Source: CALDOK01 sp964481655
GTDB lineage: Bacteria; Myxococcota_A; UBA796; JAFGLY01
DNA: 22,618 nucleotides
Reading direction: 5' to 3'
Assembly (NCBI GenBank): GCA_964481655.1
Contig: CAYZVO010000155.1
Location: 1 to 22,618, forward strand
A program made the translations under genes and the position numbers. This document shows, piece by piece, positions 16,634-22,618 of the stretch (positions are counted from its first letter, which is position 1; each line of letters opens with the position of its first letter). Under the pieces are notes generated by a model. The model was not told the origin of the DNA. It ran no database searches and saw only the letters and a program-made list of their open reading frames with translations.

Positions 16634-17959
16634 ATGGAACCGCGGATGGTGCTCTCGAGGCTCATCGAGCAGGCAAAGAAGTCCGGCGCCCAGGCCGCCG
16701 AGGTGCTCTACGAGCAGTCCTCGAAGCTGGAGATCAACTGGGAGCGCGGGTCGGCGGGCCTACCCACCCAACGCTCGGGCATGGTCGCGACCATCGGGGT
16801 CTACGCCAGCGAGGGGCGCGTCGGCTGGTGTGAGCTCCGGGCCGATCACCCCCAGAAGCTGGTGGACGACGCCGAAGCCGGCCTGGCGGACGCGCTGCAG
16901 CGCGCCAAGCGCGCCGAGCCCAGCCAACACAGCGGGCCGGTGGATCGCTACGACATCGTCGAGCGTGGCCTGGGGCTGCTGGACCGACGTCAGCCCCACC
17001 TGAGCGTGGACGACCGCTGCGAGGTGCTCGAAGACAACGCCGCGGGCTGCCGCGGCGTCCACCCGGACATCCGGGTCGAGCGCCTCGACTACACCGAGCA
17101 GCTGATCACCCGCGGCTACGCCAGCAGCCGTGGCCACTCCGCCACCGAGCGCTCCAGCCGCTATGACGCCGTCATCCGAGCCCGCATGGGCCGCACCGGG
17201 CGGCGGCACGTGGAGGGTGCCGCGTCGCGCCAGTTCGCCAACGTGGCGTCGATGCCCTTCGGCGTCGAGCTCGGGCAGCGCATGGTGCGCCTCGGCCAGC
17301 CCGCGACCATCCCCGACGGCGAGCCGCCCCTGATCATCAACGCCACGGCCACGGCCACCCTGCTCCGCAGCCTGGCTCCCGCCTTCTCGGCCACCGCGGT
17401 CGAGGACGGCAGCTCGTTCATCGCCAGCTGCTTCGGCCAGCGCCTCGCCTCACCCAAGTTCCACCTCATCGACGACCCCGCCCTGCCCGGAGCCCTGCTG
17501 TCGCGGGCCTTCGACGATCGGGGCGTACCGCCGGCGCCGGTGGTCCTGCTCCGTGAAGGCGTCGCCAGCGGCCTCTACCTCGACCCGGTCAGCGCCCGCG
17601 TCGGCGACCATCGCCCCACCGGCCACGTCACGGGCGGGGTGCTGAGCCCCTCCAACCTGATCCTGCGCCCCGGCAACCGCTCGCGGAACGCCATCGGCAT
17701 GGACCTCAACGACTACCTGGTGCTCGACAACTTCCACAGCCGGTCCCCGGTCGATCTGGCCTCGGGCACCGTCCAGAGCCTGGTGGACCTGCTGGTGTAC
17801 CGGGACCACAGCGTCGTGGGTGCGGTGCAGGGTGTGCCCCTGGACATGCACATCTCCAAGCTGCTCGGCGCCGTCGTGGAGATCGCCAGCGACCAGGCCC
17901 GCTACGCCGAGGCCGACGCCTGCTCCCTCGTGCTGGAGGGCATCGCGCTGGGTGCGTGA
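16634..17959 (+). CDS. TldD/PmbA-family protein, PmbA (TldE)-like
   Basis: A 441-residue protein. PmbA/TldE and TldD normally form a heterodimeric metalloprotease that trims peptides such as microcins and modified peptides in the cytoplasm. The C-terminal half has the family's recognisable order: a segment with LRSLAPAFSATAVEDGSSF, then DDPALPGALLSRAFDDRGVP, then a GLYLDPVSARVG region and LSPSNLILRPGN. I find no HExxH motif, which marks the catalytic TldD subunit, so this is the non-catalytic PmbA/TldE type. No TldD gene is in the window. GAGGAG lies 7 nt before the ATG, which fixes the start. It is divergent from the phosphatase gene. Confidence 0.88.
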   Translation: MEPRMVLSRLIEQAKKSGAQAAEVLYEQSSKLEINWERGSAGLPTQRSGMVATIGVYASEGRVGWCELRADHPQKLVDDAEAGLADALQRAKRAEPSQHSGPVDRYDIVERGLGLLDRRQPHLSVDDRCEVLEDNAAGCRGVHPDIRVERLDYTEQLITRGYASSRGHSATERSSRYDAVIRARMGRTGRRHVEGAASRQFANVASMPFGVELGQRMVRLGQPATIPDGEPPLIINATATATLLRSLAPAFSATAVEDGSSFIASCFGQRLASPKFHLIDDPALPGALLSRAFDDRGVPPAPVVLLREGVASGLYLDPVSARVGDHRPTGHVTGGVLSPSNLILRPGNRSRNAIGMDLNDYLVLDNFHSRSPVDLASGTVQSLVDLLVYRDHSVVGAVQGVPLDMHISKLLGAVVEIASDQARYAEADACSLVLEGIALGA

Positions 17960-17973
17960 CCCTCCTGGAAGAC

Positions 17974-18010
17974 AACTGACAGTTTCCTCGAAGGGTTCGG
18001 CGGCTATGAT
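17974..18010 (+). promoter_or_regulatory. Candidate promoter and palindrome before the LEA lipoprotein gene
   Basis: TATGAT (18005-18010) matches the -10 consensus at five of six bases, 38 bp before the ATG. A perfect palindrome, AACTG-A-CAGTT (17974-17984), lies 20 bp further upstream, near where a -35 or an operator would be. No good -35 is seen at 16-18 bp (TTTCCT is the closest). Confidence 0.35.
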
Positions 18011-18048
18011 CGTCGTACCGCAGGCACAGGCAACCCGCCGGAGGCCCC

Positions 18049-18876
18049 ATGACCCGCCCCCTCGCCCTGGCTTCTCTCATCCTGCTCACCGGCTGCTTCG
18101 AGGAGATCGAGCCGTTCCTGCCCACCGTGCAGTTCGGCCACCTCGACGTCAAGGACCTGGACTGGGACCACATCGAGACGGACTTCGTCTTCTACGTGGA
18201 CAACCCCAACCCGGTCGGGATCCCCCTCGAGAGCTTCGACTACGCCTTGAGCCTCGCGGACATCGAGCTGCTCGCCGGCGCCGATCCCGACGGCCTCGAG
18301 CTGCTCGCGGCGGACATGAGCGAGGTGGCGCTGCCGGTGGACCTCGAGTTCCTCAACGTCTACGACGTCATCCAGACCACCCGCGGCCTCGACGCCGTGC
18401 CCTTCGGGCTCGAGGGCAGCTTCGGGTTCGACACGCCCCTGGGTGTGGCGAACCTGCCCTACGACGCCGGCGGCGACTTCCCCGCCCTGCGCACCCCCGA
18501 GATCGAGCTGGGCCGCCTGCGCCTGGACGAGCTCAGCCTCACCGGGGCCACCCTCGAGCTCGACCTCGAGATCGACAACGACCACGGCTCCACCGTCTGG
18601 CTCGAGAACTTCGACTACGCCCTGAGCCTCGAGGGCATCGAAGTCGGCAACGGCCTGATCGGCGACTTCGCCTCGGTGGACGGAGCCTCCTCCTACACCG
18701 TGGGGCTGCCCCTCGAGGTGAACTTCATCGACGCGGGCACCGCGGTCTACCAGGCGCTCACCGGCGGCGATCCGATCAACGTCAAGATCGAGGCCGGCAC
18801 CGACGTCATCACGCCCTTCGACGAGTACATCCTGCCCCTGGACATCTCGAAGAGCGGGCGCCTCACCCTGCAGTAG
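18049..18876 (+). CDS. LEA type 2 (WHy-domain) lipoprotein with two tandem WHy repeats
   Basis: A 275-residue protein with a short lipoprotein signal ending LLTGC (Cys16). Two repeats of an all-beta domain follow (about 30-128 and 150-275). The strongest match is ESFDYALSLADIEL (61-74) against ENFDYALSLEGIEV (186-199). The first repeat has the DNPNPVGIPL signature (51-60) typical of LEA14/WHy domains, while the second has DNDHGSTVWL in its place. WHy proteins are linked to desiccation or stress tolerance and immunity-like roles in plants; bacterial roles are poorly defined. GGAGG (18040-18044) sits 4 nt before the ATG. The last 14 bp overlap the 3' end of the convergent DedA gene. Confidence 0.85.
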   Translation: MTRPLALASLILLTGCFEEIEPFLPTVQFGHLDVKDLDWDHIETDFVFYVDNPNPVGIPLESFDYALSLADIELLAGADPDGLELLAADMSEVALPVDLEFLNVYDVIQTTRGLDAVPFGLEGSFGFDTPLGVANLPYDAGGDFPALRTPEIELGRLRLDELSLTGATLELDLEIDNDHGSTVWLENFDYALSLEGIEVGNGLIGDFASVDGASSYTVGLPLEVNFIDAGTAVYQALTGGDPINVKIEAGTDVITPFDEYILPLDISKSGRLTLQ

Positions 18877-19504
18877 GGCCGTACAGGTCTTCCTCGCGCT
18901 CCTTGGAGCGGCCCCGGGCGCTGCGCGCGAGCTTCCAGGCCGAGTACAGCAGCGCCAGGGTCACCAGCACCACCACGGACGAGAAGATCGGACGCTCGGT
19001 GAGGTGGCGAACGAGCCAGGTCACCGAGGCCTCGCCGTAGCGCCAGCCCAGCCAGATGGTCAGGGGCACGGTGAGCAGGAGCCCCGGAACATTGATGGCC
19101 AGCATGCGCTTGTAGGAGTCCCCCGCGAGCCCCGCCGCCACGTACAGGGGTACCCGCAGGCCGATGGCGAAGCGGGCGAACCAGATCGCCCGGTGGCCGA
19201 AGCGCTCCACGATGCGCTCCACCTGGCGGAAGCGCGGCGACCGCCGCAGGAAGGACAGGCGGGGGTGGTGGCCGATACGCCGGATCCAGTAGCCGATGGA
19301 GAAGGCGACCAGATCCCGCAGGAACACGCCGGCGAACGCCGCGATGCTGGTGGGCCACAGGGGGATCTCCCCGGCCTGGATCTGCCACCCTGCCACCAGC
19401 AGCGGGAAGTCGTCGGGGACGGGCCAGCCCAGGCCCGAGATGGCGCAGGCCAGGAAGATGGCGGCCGGCCCGGTGCCATAACGAAAGACGAGGGCCGGAT
19501 CCAC
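18863..19504 (-). CDS. DedA-family (VTT/SNARE-associated) inner membrane protein
   Basis: A 213-residue protein with several hydrophobic segments. The family core is visible: acidic residues after a re-entrant loop (PVPDDFP, 28-34), the amphipathic FLRDLVAFSIGYWIRR segment (61-76), and FARFAIGLRVPLYVAAG (109-125), which fits the conserved arginine-rich F-x-R-F-x-x-G-x-R-x-P motif. DedA proteins act in membrane homeostasis, and some flip undecaprenyl phosphate or phospholipids. The start is GTG, only 7 bp after the stop of the glycosidase-like gene, so it is probably the last gene of that operon. The C-terminal tail is basic then acidic (RSKEREED). Specific substrate is unknown. Confidence 0.88.
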   Translation of the reverse strand: MDPALVFRYGTGPAAIFLACAISGLGWPVPDDFPLLVAGWQIQAGEIPLWPTSIAAFAGVFLRDLVAFSIGYWIRRIGHHPRLSFLRRSPRFRQVERIVERFGHRAIWFARFAIGLRVPLYVAAGLAGDSYKRMLAINVPGLLLTVPLTIWLGWRYGEASVTWLVRHLTERPIFSSVVVLVTLALLYSAWKLARSARGRSKEREEDLYGPTAG

Positions 19505-19511
19505 GGCGGAC

Positions 19512-20948
19512 CTACTCCGGAGCGCCCGGTCGCACGATCGCCGGCGCGTCCACCGACCCCGACCAGGGGGCGGTCTCGCCGCTCAGCAGATCGAGGACGG
19601 TGCCGCCGTCGACGGGGAGGACGACGCCGTCGCCCTCGTAGACGAGCCAAGCGTCGCCCGGCAGGCGCAGCCCCCGGCCGTCGGCGAGCTCTGCGGGCAT
19701 GATCCCGGCGGTGGGCAGGGAGCCGAGCTCCCGCACCAGCCTGGCGTAGACCTCGGCGGCCAGCTTGGGCTCCCGCTGCTGGTGCGGGGGCCGGCCGGTG
19801 GTGCGGTGGAGGGAGTGGCTGGAGAACCCACCGGCCCCGCCGGTGCCAGCGCGCTGGGCGGGGGGATCGGCCAGGGTGTGCCAGCAGACCCGCTGCACGC
19901 CCCGGGCCAGGGCCTCGCCGTAGACGAAGACCAGCATCTGCGCGTGGTAGCGCTCATCCACGAAGGAGCGGTCGTCGTGATGCGAGGGGGCGCCGGTCTC
20001 GGTGATGAACACGGGCACGCCCGGCGCGACGGCCTCGGCGGTCTCGAGGGCCGCGAGGAAGCCTGCGCCGTCGCGATCCTGGAAGTAGGCGTGGATGGAC
20101 AGCCCGTCGATGGCCTCGCGGGTCCCGGGGATGGCGAAGACCCGCTCGAGGTAGTCCCGACCGTGGGCGCGCCCGGTGTCGAAGGTGCCCGCGTTGAGCA
20201 CGACGGCGTCGGGGTGGACCGCGCGGATGGCCGAGGCGGTGGCCACCAGCACCTCGGCGTACTCATCGGGGGGCTCGAAGGTGGAGGGGTCGATGTCCCG
20301 GCGCGCGTTCTTGGGCTTGATGCGGTTGTGGAGGTCCGGCTCGTTGTCCACCTCCCACAGCCGCACGGGCCGCAGCAGCCCGGGAGCGTCGTCGACACCG
20401 TCGCCATCGTAGCGCTCGACGACGGCCTGGACCCAGGCGGCGTAGGCGTCCATGTCTGCGGGCAGGTAGCGGTCGGTGTAGTTGGCGGTCTGGTTCCCGG
20501 GCCAGGGCCCGATCATCACCAGGGGCTCGAGCCCCGCCTCCTGCAGCAGCGCGATGTAGCGGTCGGCCCGGTCCTGGGTGCGGGGGCTGCGCTGCCACTC
20601 GTACCAGTTCAGGTAGGGGTAGTTCGCGGTGTTGGCGCGCGATGTGGAGGCGCCCACCGAGGCCGCGAGCCGCGCGTCGTCCAGCAACATCGTCGCGATG
20701 TCGTCCGGACTCAGCGAGCCCCCTCGGACCAACCGCTGGGGCACGGAGACCGCCTCGTTGATGCAGAACAGCTCCCCCACGGTGGCCGCATGCCAGCTGG
20801 GCGCGGGCTCGACCGACGGGGGCGTCTCGGGATCAGCCTCCGCCGACACGGGGACCGCGGCGACCGCGCTGGGGGCCTCTGGTTCCGGAGCGCAGCCGGA
20901 GCGGCAGCTGCAGCCTGCCAGGAGCACGAGGAGGGCCGGGGAACGCAT
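19512..20948 (-). CDS. Clan-A glycoside hydrolase-like lipoprotein
   Basis: A 478-residue exported lipoprotein: the signal ends LLAGC (Cys13), followed by a Cys- and Pro-rich linker. The body looks like a TIM barrel with the two glutamates of retaining GH clan A. LWEVDNEPD has the acid/base Glu203 in the NEP motif, and VFITETGAP has the likely nucleophile Glu317. Other barrel-like signals are YPYLNWYEW (110-118), MIGPWPGN and GLSIHAYF (with a His before the second strand). GH39 or GH5-like is my best guess; the sugar substrate is unknown. A DGDGVDD loop (about 181-187) could bind calcium. The ATG at 20948 overlaps the upstream stop as TGATG, so the gene is translationally coupled to the HTH-SspB gene; a TTG one codon upstream is also possible. 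Confidence 0.8.
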   Translation of the reverse strand: MRSPALLVLLAGCSCRSGCAPEPEAPSAVAAVPVSAEADPETPPSVEPAPSWHAATVGELFCINEAVSVPQRLVRGGSLSPDDIATMLLDDARLAASVGASTSRANTANYPYLNWYEWQRSPRTQDRADRYIALLQEAGLEPLVMIGPWPGNQTANYTDRYLPADMDAYAAWVQAVVERYDGDGVDDAPGLLRPVRLWEVDNEPDLHNRIKPKNARRDIDPSTFEPPDEYAEVLVATASAIRAVHPDAVVLNAGTFDTGRAHGRDYLERVFAIPGTREAIDGLSIHAYFQDRDGAGFLAALETAEAVAPGVPVFITETGAPSHHDDRSFVDERYHAQMLVFVYGEALARGVQRVCWHTLADPPAQRAGTGGAGGFSSHSLHRTTGRPPHQQREPKLAAEVYARLVRELGSLPTAGIMPAELADGRGLRLPGDAWLVYEGDGVVLPVDGGTVLDLLSGETAPWSGSVDAPAIVRPGAPE

Positions 20949-21688
20949 CAAGAGGTGACCAGCCTAAGCACCGTCCCACCCTCGCCGGGCTCGTCCTCGG
21001 GCTCGGGCTCTTCACCCGGCTCGGGAGCGAAGGGAGGCTCTGGGAAGAGGGTGACGTGCCGGATGGCCGACCAGGGGAACAGGCAGTTGCGCACCCGATC
21101 GAAGGAGAGCCGCAGCAGCAGCCCCTCGTCCAGGTACTGGGCCCGGTTGGCGTGGTGATAGGCCGCGTCGAGGCGGATGGGGACCAGGTCGGGGAAGCGG
21201 GCCAGCACCGACGCGGGCACACCCGACTCCTGCACCTCTTCAGTGGCGCAGGCGAAGGTCATGTCGATGCCCAACGCGAAACCCAGGCGCAGCAGCTCCG
21301 CGGCCTGGGGCCCGTCGGGGTCCACCAGCACGGGCTCGGGCTCCTCGACCGGGGTCGCGAGGCTCAAGGTGGGGGGGACGGCGGGATCCGGGCGGACGGG
21401 CTCGTCGAGCTCGGGCTCGACCTCGGCGTCCTCGACGGGGGACTCTTCTTCGGGCTCGAGCCCGGCCAGGTCCGCCGGGAGCCCCAACTCGGTGGGGCTG
21501 AGCTCGAGGGCCTCGACCATGGCGAAGAACCCATCGACGGTGAGCGGCTCGCGCTCTGCCAGCACCGCGCGCAGGGTGCGGCGGTCCATGCCGAGACGCT
21601 TGGCGAGGGCGGCGCGGTTGAGACCGCGGCTCTTCATCCCCTCCCGGACACGGGCGAGCAGCGCCGAGCTGTAGCTGGCCTTGGCCAT
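20948..21688 (-). CDS. XRE-type HTH protein fused to SspB-like ClpXP adaptor domain
   Basis: A 246-residue protein. Residues about 8-68 form a Cro/CI-like helix-turn-helix (RAALAKRLGMDRRTLRAVL). A long acidic Pro/Glu linker (78-120) follows. Residues 126-220 resemble SspB: SGVPASVLARFPDLVPIRLD, then LLLRLSFDRVRNCLFPWSAI (191-209), matching the family pattern of a GV-VP strand, an L-SF segment and a PWSA motif. An acidic tail (223-237) ends in VLRLVTS, recalling the LRVVK ClpX-binding (XB) motif at the end of E. coli SspB. I chose the ATG at 21688 because GGAGG lies 6 nt upstream; longer frames start in non-coding DNA. Likely a DNA-binding regulator or substrate adaptor linked to ClpXP. The SspB match is from memory of the family, moderately sure. 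Confidence 0.7.
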   Translation of the reverse strand: MAKASYSSALLARVREGMKSRGLNRAALAKRLGMDRRTLRAVLAEREPLTVDGFFAMVEALELSPTELGLPADLAGLEPEEESPVEDAEVEPELDEPVRPDPAVPPTLSLATPVEEPEPVLVDPDGPQAAELLRLGFALGIDMTFACATEEVQESGVPASVLARFPDLVPIRLDAAYHHANRAQYLDEGLLLRLSFDRVRNCLFPWSAIRHVTLFPEPPFAPEPGEEPEPEDEPGEGGTVLRLVTS

Positions 21689-21840
21689 CTGGCACCTCCA
21701 GGATCGCGTATAGCCCGACGACGACAGGTCGCCAGCGCCGCGGGTGGGAACCGCACGGATGCGGACGGGTCCAAGACCGGAGCCGCCCGCGTGCCCTCCC
21801 CTGCCCGGCACGCCTCCTCCCGAGTGAATAGGAGTGCCCC
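21689..21840. promoter_or_regulatory. Divergent promoter region
   Basis: This 152-bp gap between two divergent starts must hold both promoters. On minus, TATACG (21707-21712) lies 18 bp before the HTH-SspB ATG and could be its -10 element, giving a very short leader; no good -35 is visible. On plus, AGGAG (21830-21834) is the ribosome site for the next gene. The HTH protein could regulate itself from here. Confidence 0.3.
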
Positions 21841-22278
21841 ATGCGCTGGACCATCCTCATCGCTGTCGTCGTCGTGGTGTGGCTGCTGGGCTTCGGCCTG
21901 ATGCAGCTGCGCCGCCTCGCCCAGGTCACCCTCCGCAAAGGCGAGAAGGCCGTGCTGCAGGCCCGGGGCGTCACCGCACGCATCAACTGCAACCAGGCCC
22001 TCGCGCCAGGGCTGCGCACCAACGTGGAGAACCAGCGGCAGGTGGTGGCGGTGCTGACCGACCAGCGACTGGCCATCGCCACCTGGCGGGGTGTGCTGGT
22101 GGACCTCGCCGCCGGAGACACGGTGCGCGTCGCCGCTCCCGGCCCCAAGCGCCTGGTCATCGAGGGTGAGCGTCAGCCCCGGGGCAAGGGAGGGCGGCCG
22201 GCACAGCTGCGCGTCGAGCTGCTGGTCGAGCAGCCCGAGCGCTGGGTCGAAGGCCTCGAGAGGGTGCTGGGGGCCTAG
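21841..22278 (+). CDS. Small membrane-anchored protein of unknown function (possible PH/GRAM-like fold)
   Basis: A 145-residue protein. Residues 3-25 form one hydrophobic membrane segment (WTILIAVVVVVWLLGFGLMQ), followed by basic residues. The soluble part (about 32-145) has alternating strands, including QVVAVLTDQRLAIATWRG (66-83) resembling the core of bacterial PH-like domains, and a final amphipathic helix (QPERWVEGLERVL). That fits a small lipid- or protein-binding beta domain on the inner membrane, but I do not recognise the family. AGGAG lies 6 nt before the ATG. Its stop overlaps the convergent gene's stop in a shared CTAG. Confidence 0.75.
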   Translation: MRWTILIAVVVVVWLLGFGLMQLRRLAQVTLRKGEKAVLQARGVTARINCNQALAPGLRTNVENQRQVVAVLTDQRLAIATWRGVLVDLAAGDTVRVAAPGPKRLVIEGERQPRGKGGRPAQLRVELLVEQPERWVEGLERVLGA

Positions 22279-22618
22279 CCCTCGCCGCCGCCGGTCTTCT
22301 TCCGAGAGCGCCGTCCACGGGTGGGCGCCGAGGAACCGGTGCCCTCGCCTGAGCCACCACCCGACTTGCCACGACCGCCCTTGGCCGCCGAGCCACGGGG
22401 CTTGCGGCTCCTGCGGCCGGAACCGGAGGTCGGGGTTCGACCGCCACCAGCGGGCGCCGCGCCACCACCGGAGGGACCGCCCTGAGCCGCGTCGGTCGCA
22501 GGCACGCCGCCGGATGAGCCGGAGGACCCACCGGAGCTGGAGGGGCCACCACCGGAGGAGACACCACCACCCGGACCGGACCCGGAGGATGCGCCGCCGC
22601 CGCCTGAGCCACCGCCAC
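22275..22618 (-). CDS. C-terminal part of a Gly/Ser-rich basic protein, truncated by the window edge
   Basis: The frame is open from the right edge to a TAG at 22275-22277. The visible 114 or so residues are low-complexity Gly/Ser/Pro with two copies of a basic GRRSRK motif (followed by PRG and by KTGGG) and a KGGRGKSGG stretch. Such tails occur at the ends of RNA helicases, RNA-binding proteins and ribonucleases, where they bind nucleic acid, but nothing here identifies the main body. The convergent CTAG stop overlap with a well-supported + gene supports this frame over the Pro/Ala-rich alternative at 22157-22618. Confidence 0.55.
   Translation of the reverse strand, partial: GGGSGGGGASSGSGPGGGVSSGGGPSSSGGSSGSSGGVPATDAAQGGPSGGGAAPAGGGRTPTSGSGRRSRKPRGSAAKGGRGKSGGGSGEGTGSSAPTRGRRSRKKTGGGEG

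Noticed and set aside
16585..16665. Longer start for the phosphatase gene at 16665
   Set aside because: It would add 27 residues before the lipoprotein-like signal and overlap the divergent gene and its strong GAGGAG ribosome site.
14239..16833. An 864-codon + frame across the permease and phosphatase genes
   Set aside because: Composition is Arg/His/Pro-rich nonsense, and it runs through intergenic hairpins and an antisense gene. The overlapped genes are well supported.
21689..21811. Longer start for the HTH-SspB-like gene at 21811
   Set aside because: The extra residues are coded by promoter-like DNA; the ATG at 21688 has GGAGG at 6 nt and starts just before the HTH.
22157..22618. Pro/Ala/Arg-rich minus-strand frame at the right edge
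   Set aside because: It runs deep into the well-supported small membrane protein gene on the opposite strand. The frame ending at 22275 has the neat CTAG overlap and a plausible Gly/Ser-rich composition.

Overview
The window is about 22.6 kb of very GC-rich DNA, densely coded on both strands with short intergenic gaps. The gene complement suggests a deltaproteobacterial-type predator or soil lineage, most likely Myxococcota-like. It includes a Ser/Thr-kinase-like domain fused to a histidine kinase, a REC-HD-GYP regulator, many lipoproteins, an LEA/WHy lipoprotein, a class A PBP with a cytoplasmic zinc ribbon, and an SspB-like adaptor domain. This placement is inferred from gene content; no rRNA or other marker is present. 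I saw no tRNA, CRISPR array, insertion sequence or phage gene.

Layout. Positions 1-2539 hold a TPR protein (+) whose N-terminal half seems to be missing. It meets, stop codon to stop codon, a two-gene signalling operon (minus, 7997 to 2536). That operon encodes a REC-HD-GYP regulator and a 1464-residue protein combining a pseudokinase, an ATPase-like region, TPR-like helices, a GAF domain and a histidine kinase. Upstream of it, also on minus, lies a 1145-residue class A penicillin-binding protein (8064-11501). It has a Pro-rich cytoplasmic region and an unexpected 12-cysteine insert inside the transpeptidase domain.

The middle (11502-15640) is a carbon-uptake block: acetyl-CoA synthetase (acs), then an OFA-family MFS permease, each as its own transcription unit. 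The two units share a 43-bp block upstream (30 of 43 positions identical, no gaps). They also share a pair of tandem stem-loops just after the stop codon, the second of which has the same bulges and paired-base changes in both copies. This is the most striking signal in the window, and suggests that uptake and activation of a short carboxylate (acetate or similar) are controlled together.

The right part holds a PPP/SLP-like phosphatase lipoprotein (minus), which is divergent from a PmbA/TldE-like gene (+), followed by a tandem WHy/LEA lipoprotein (+). Convergent to these is a minus-strand operon of three tightly packed genes: an HTH-SspB-like fusion, a clan-A glycoside-hydrolase-like lipoprotein and a DedA membrane protein. 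The window ends with a small membrane-anchored protein (+) that overlaps, stop to stop, the 3' end of a Gly/Ser-rich basic protein (minus) running off the edge.
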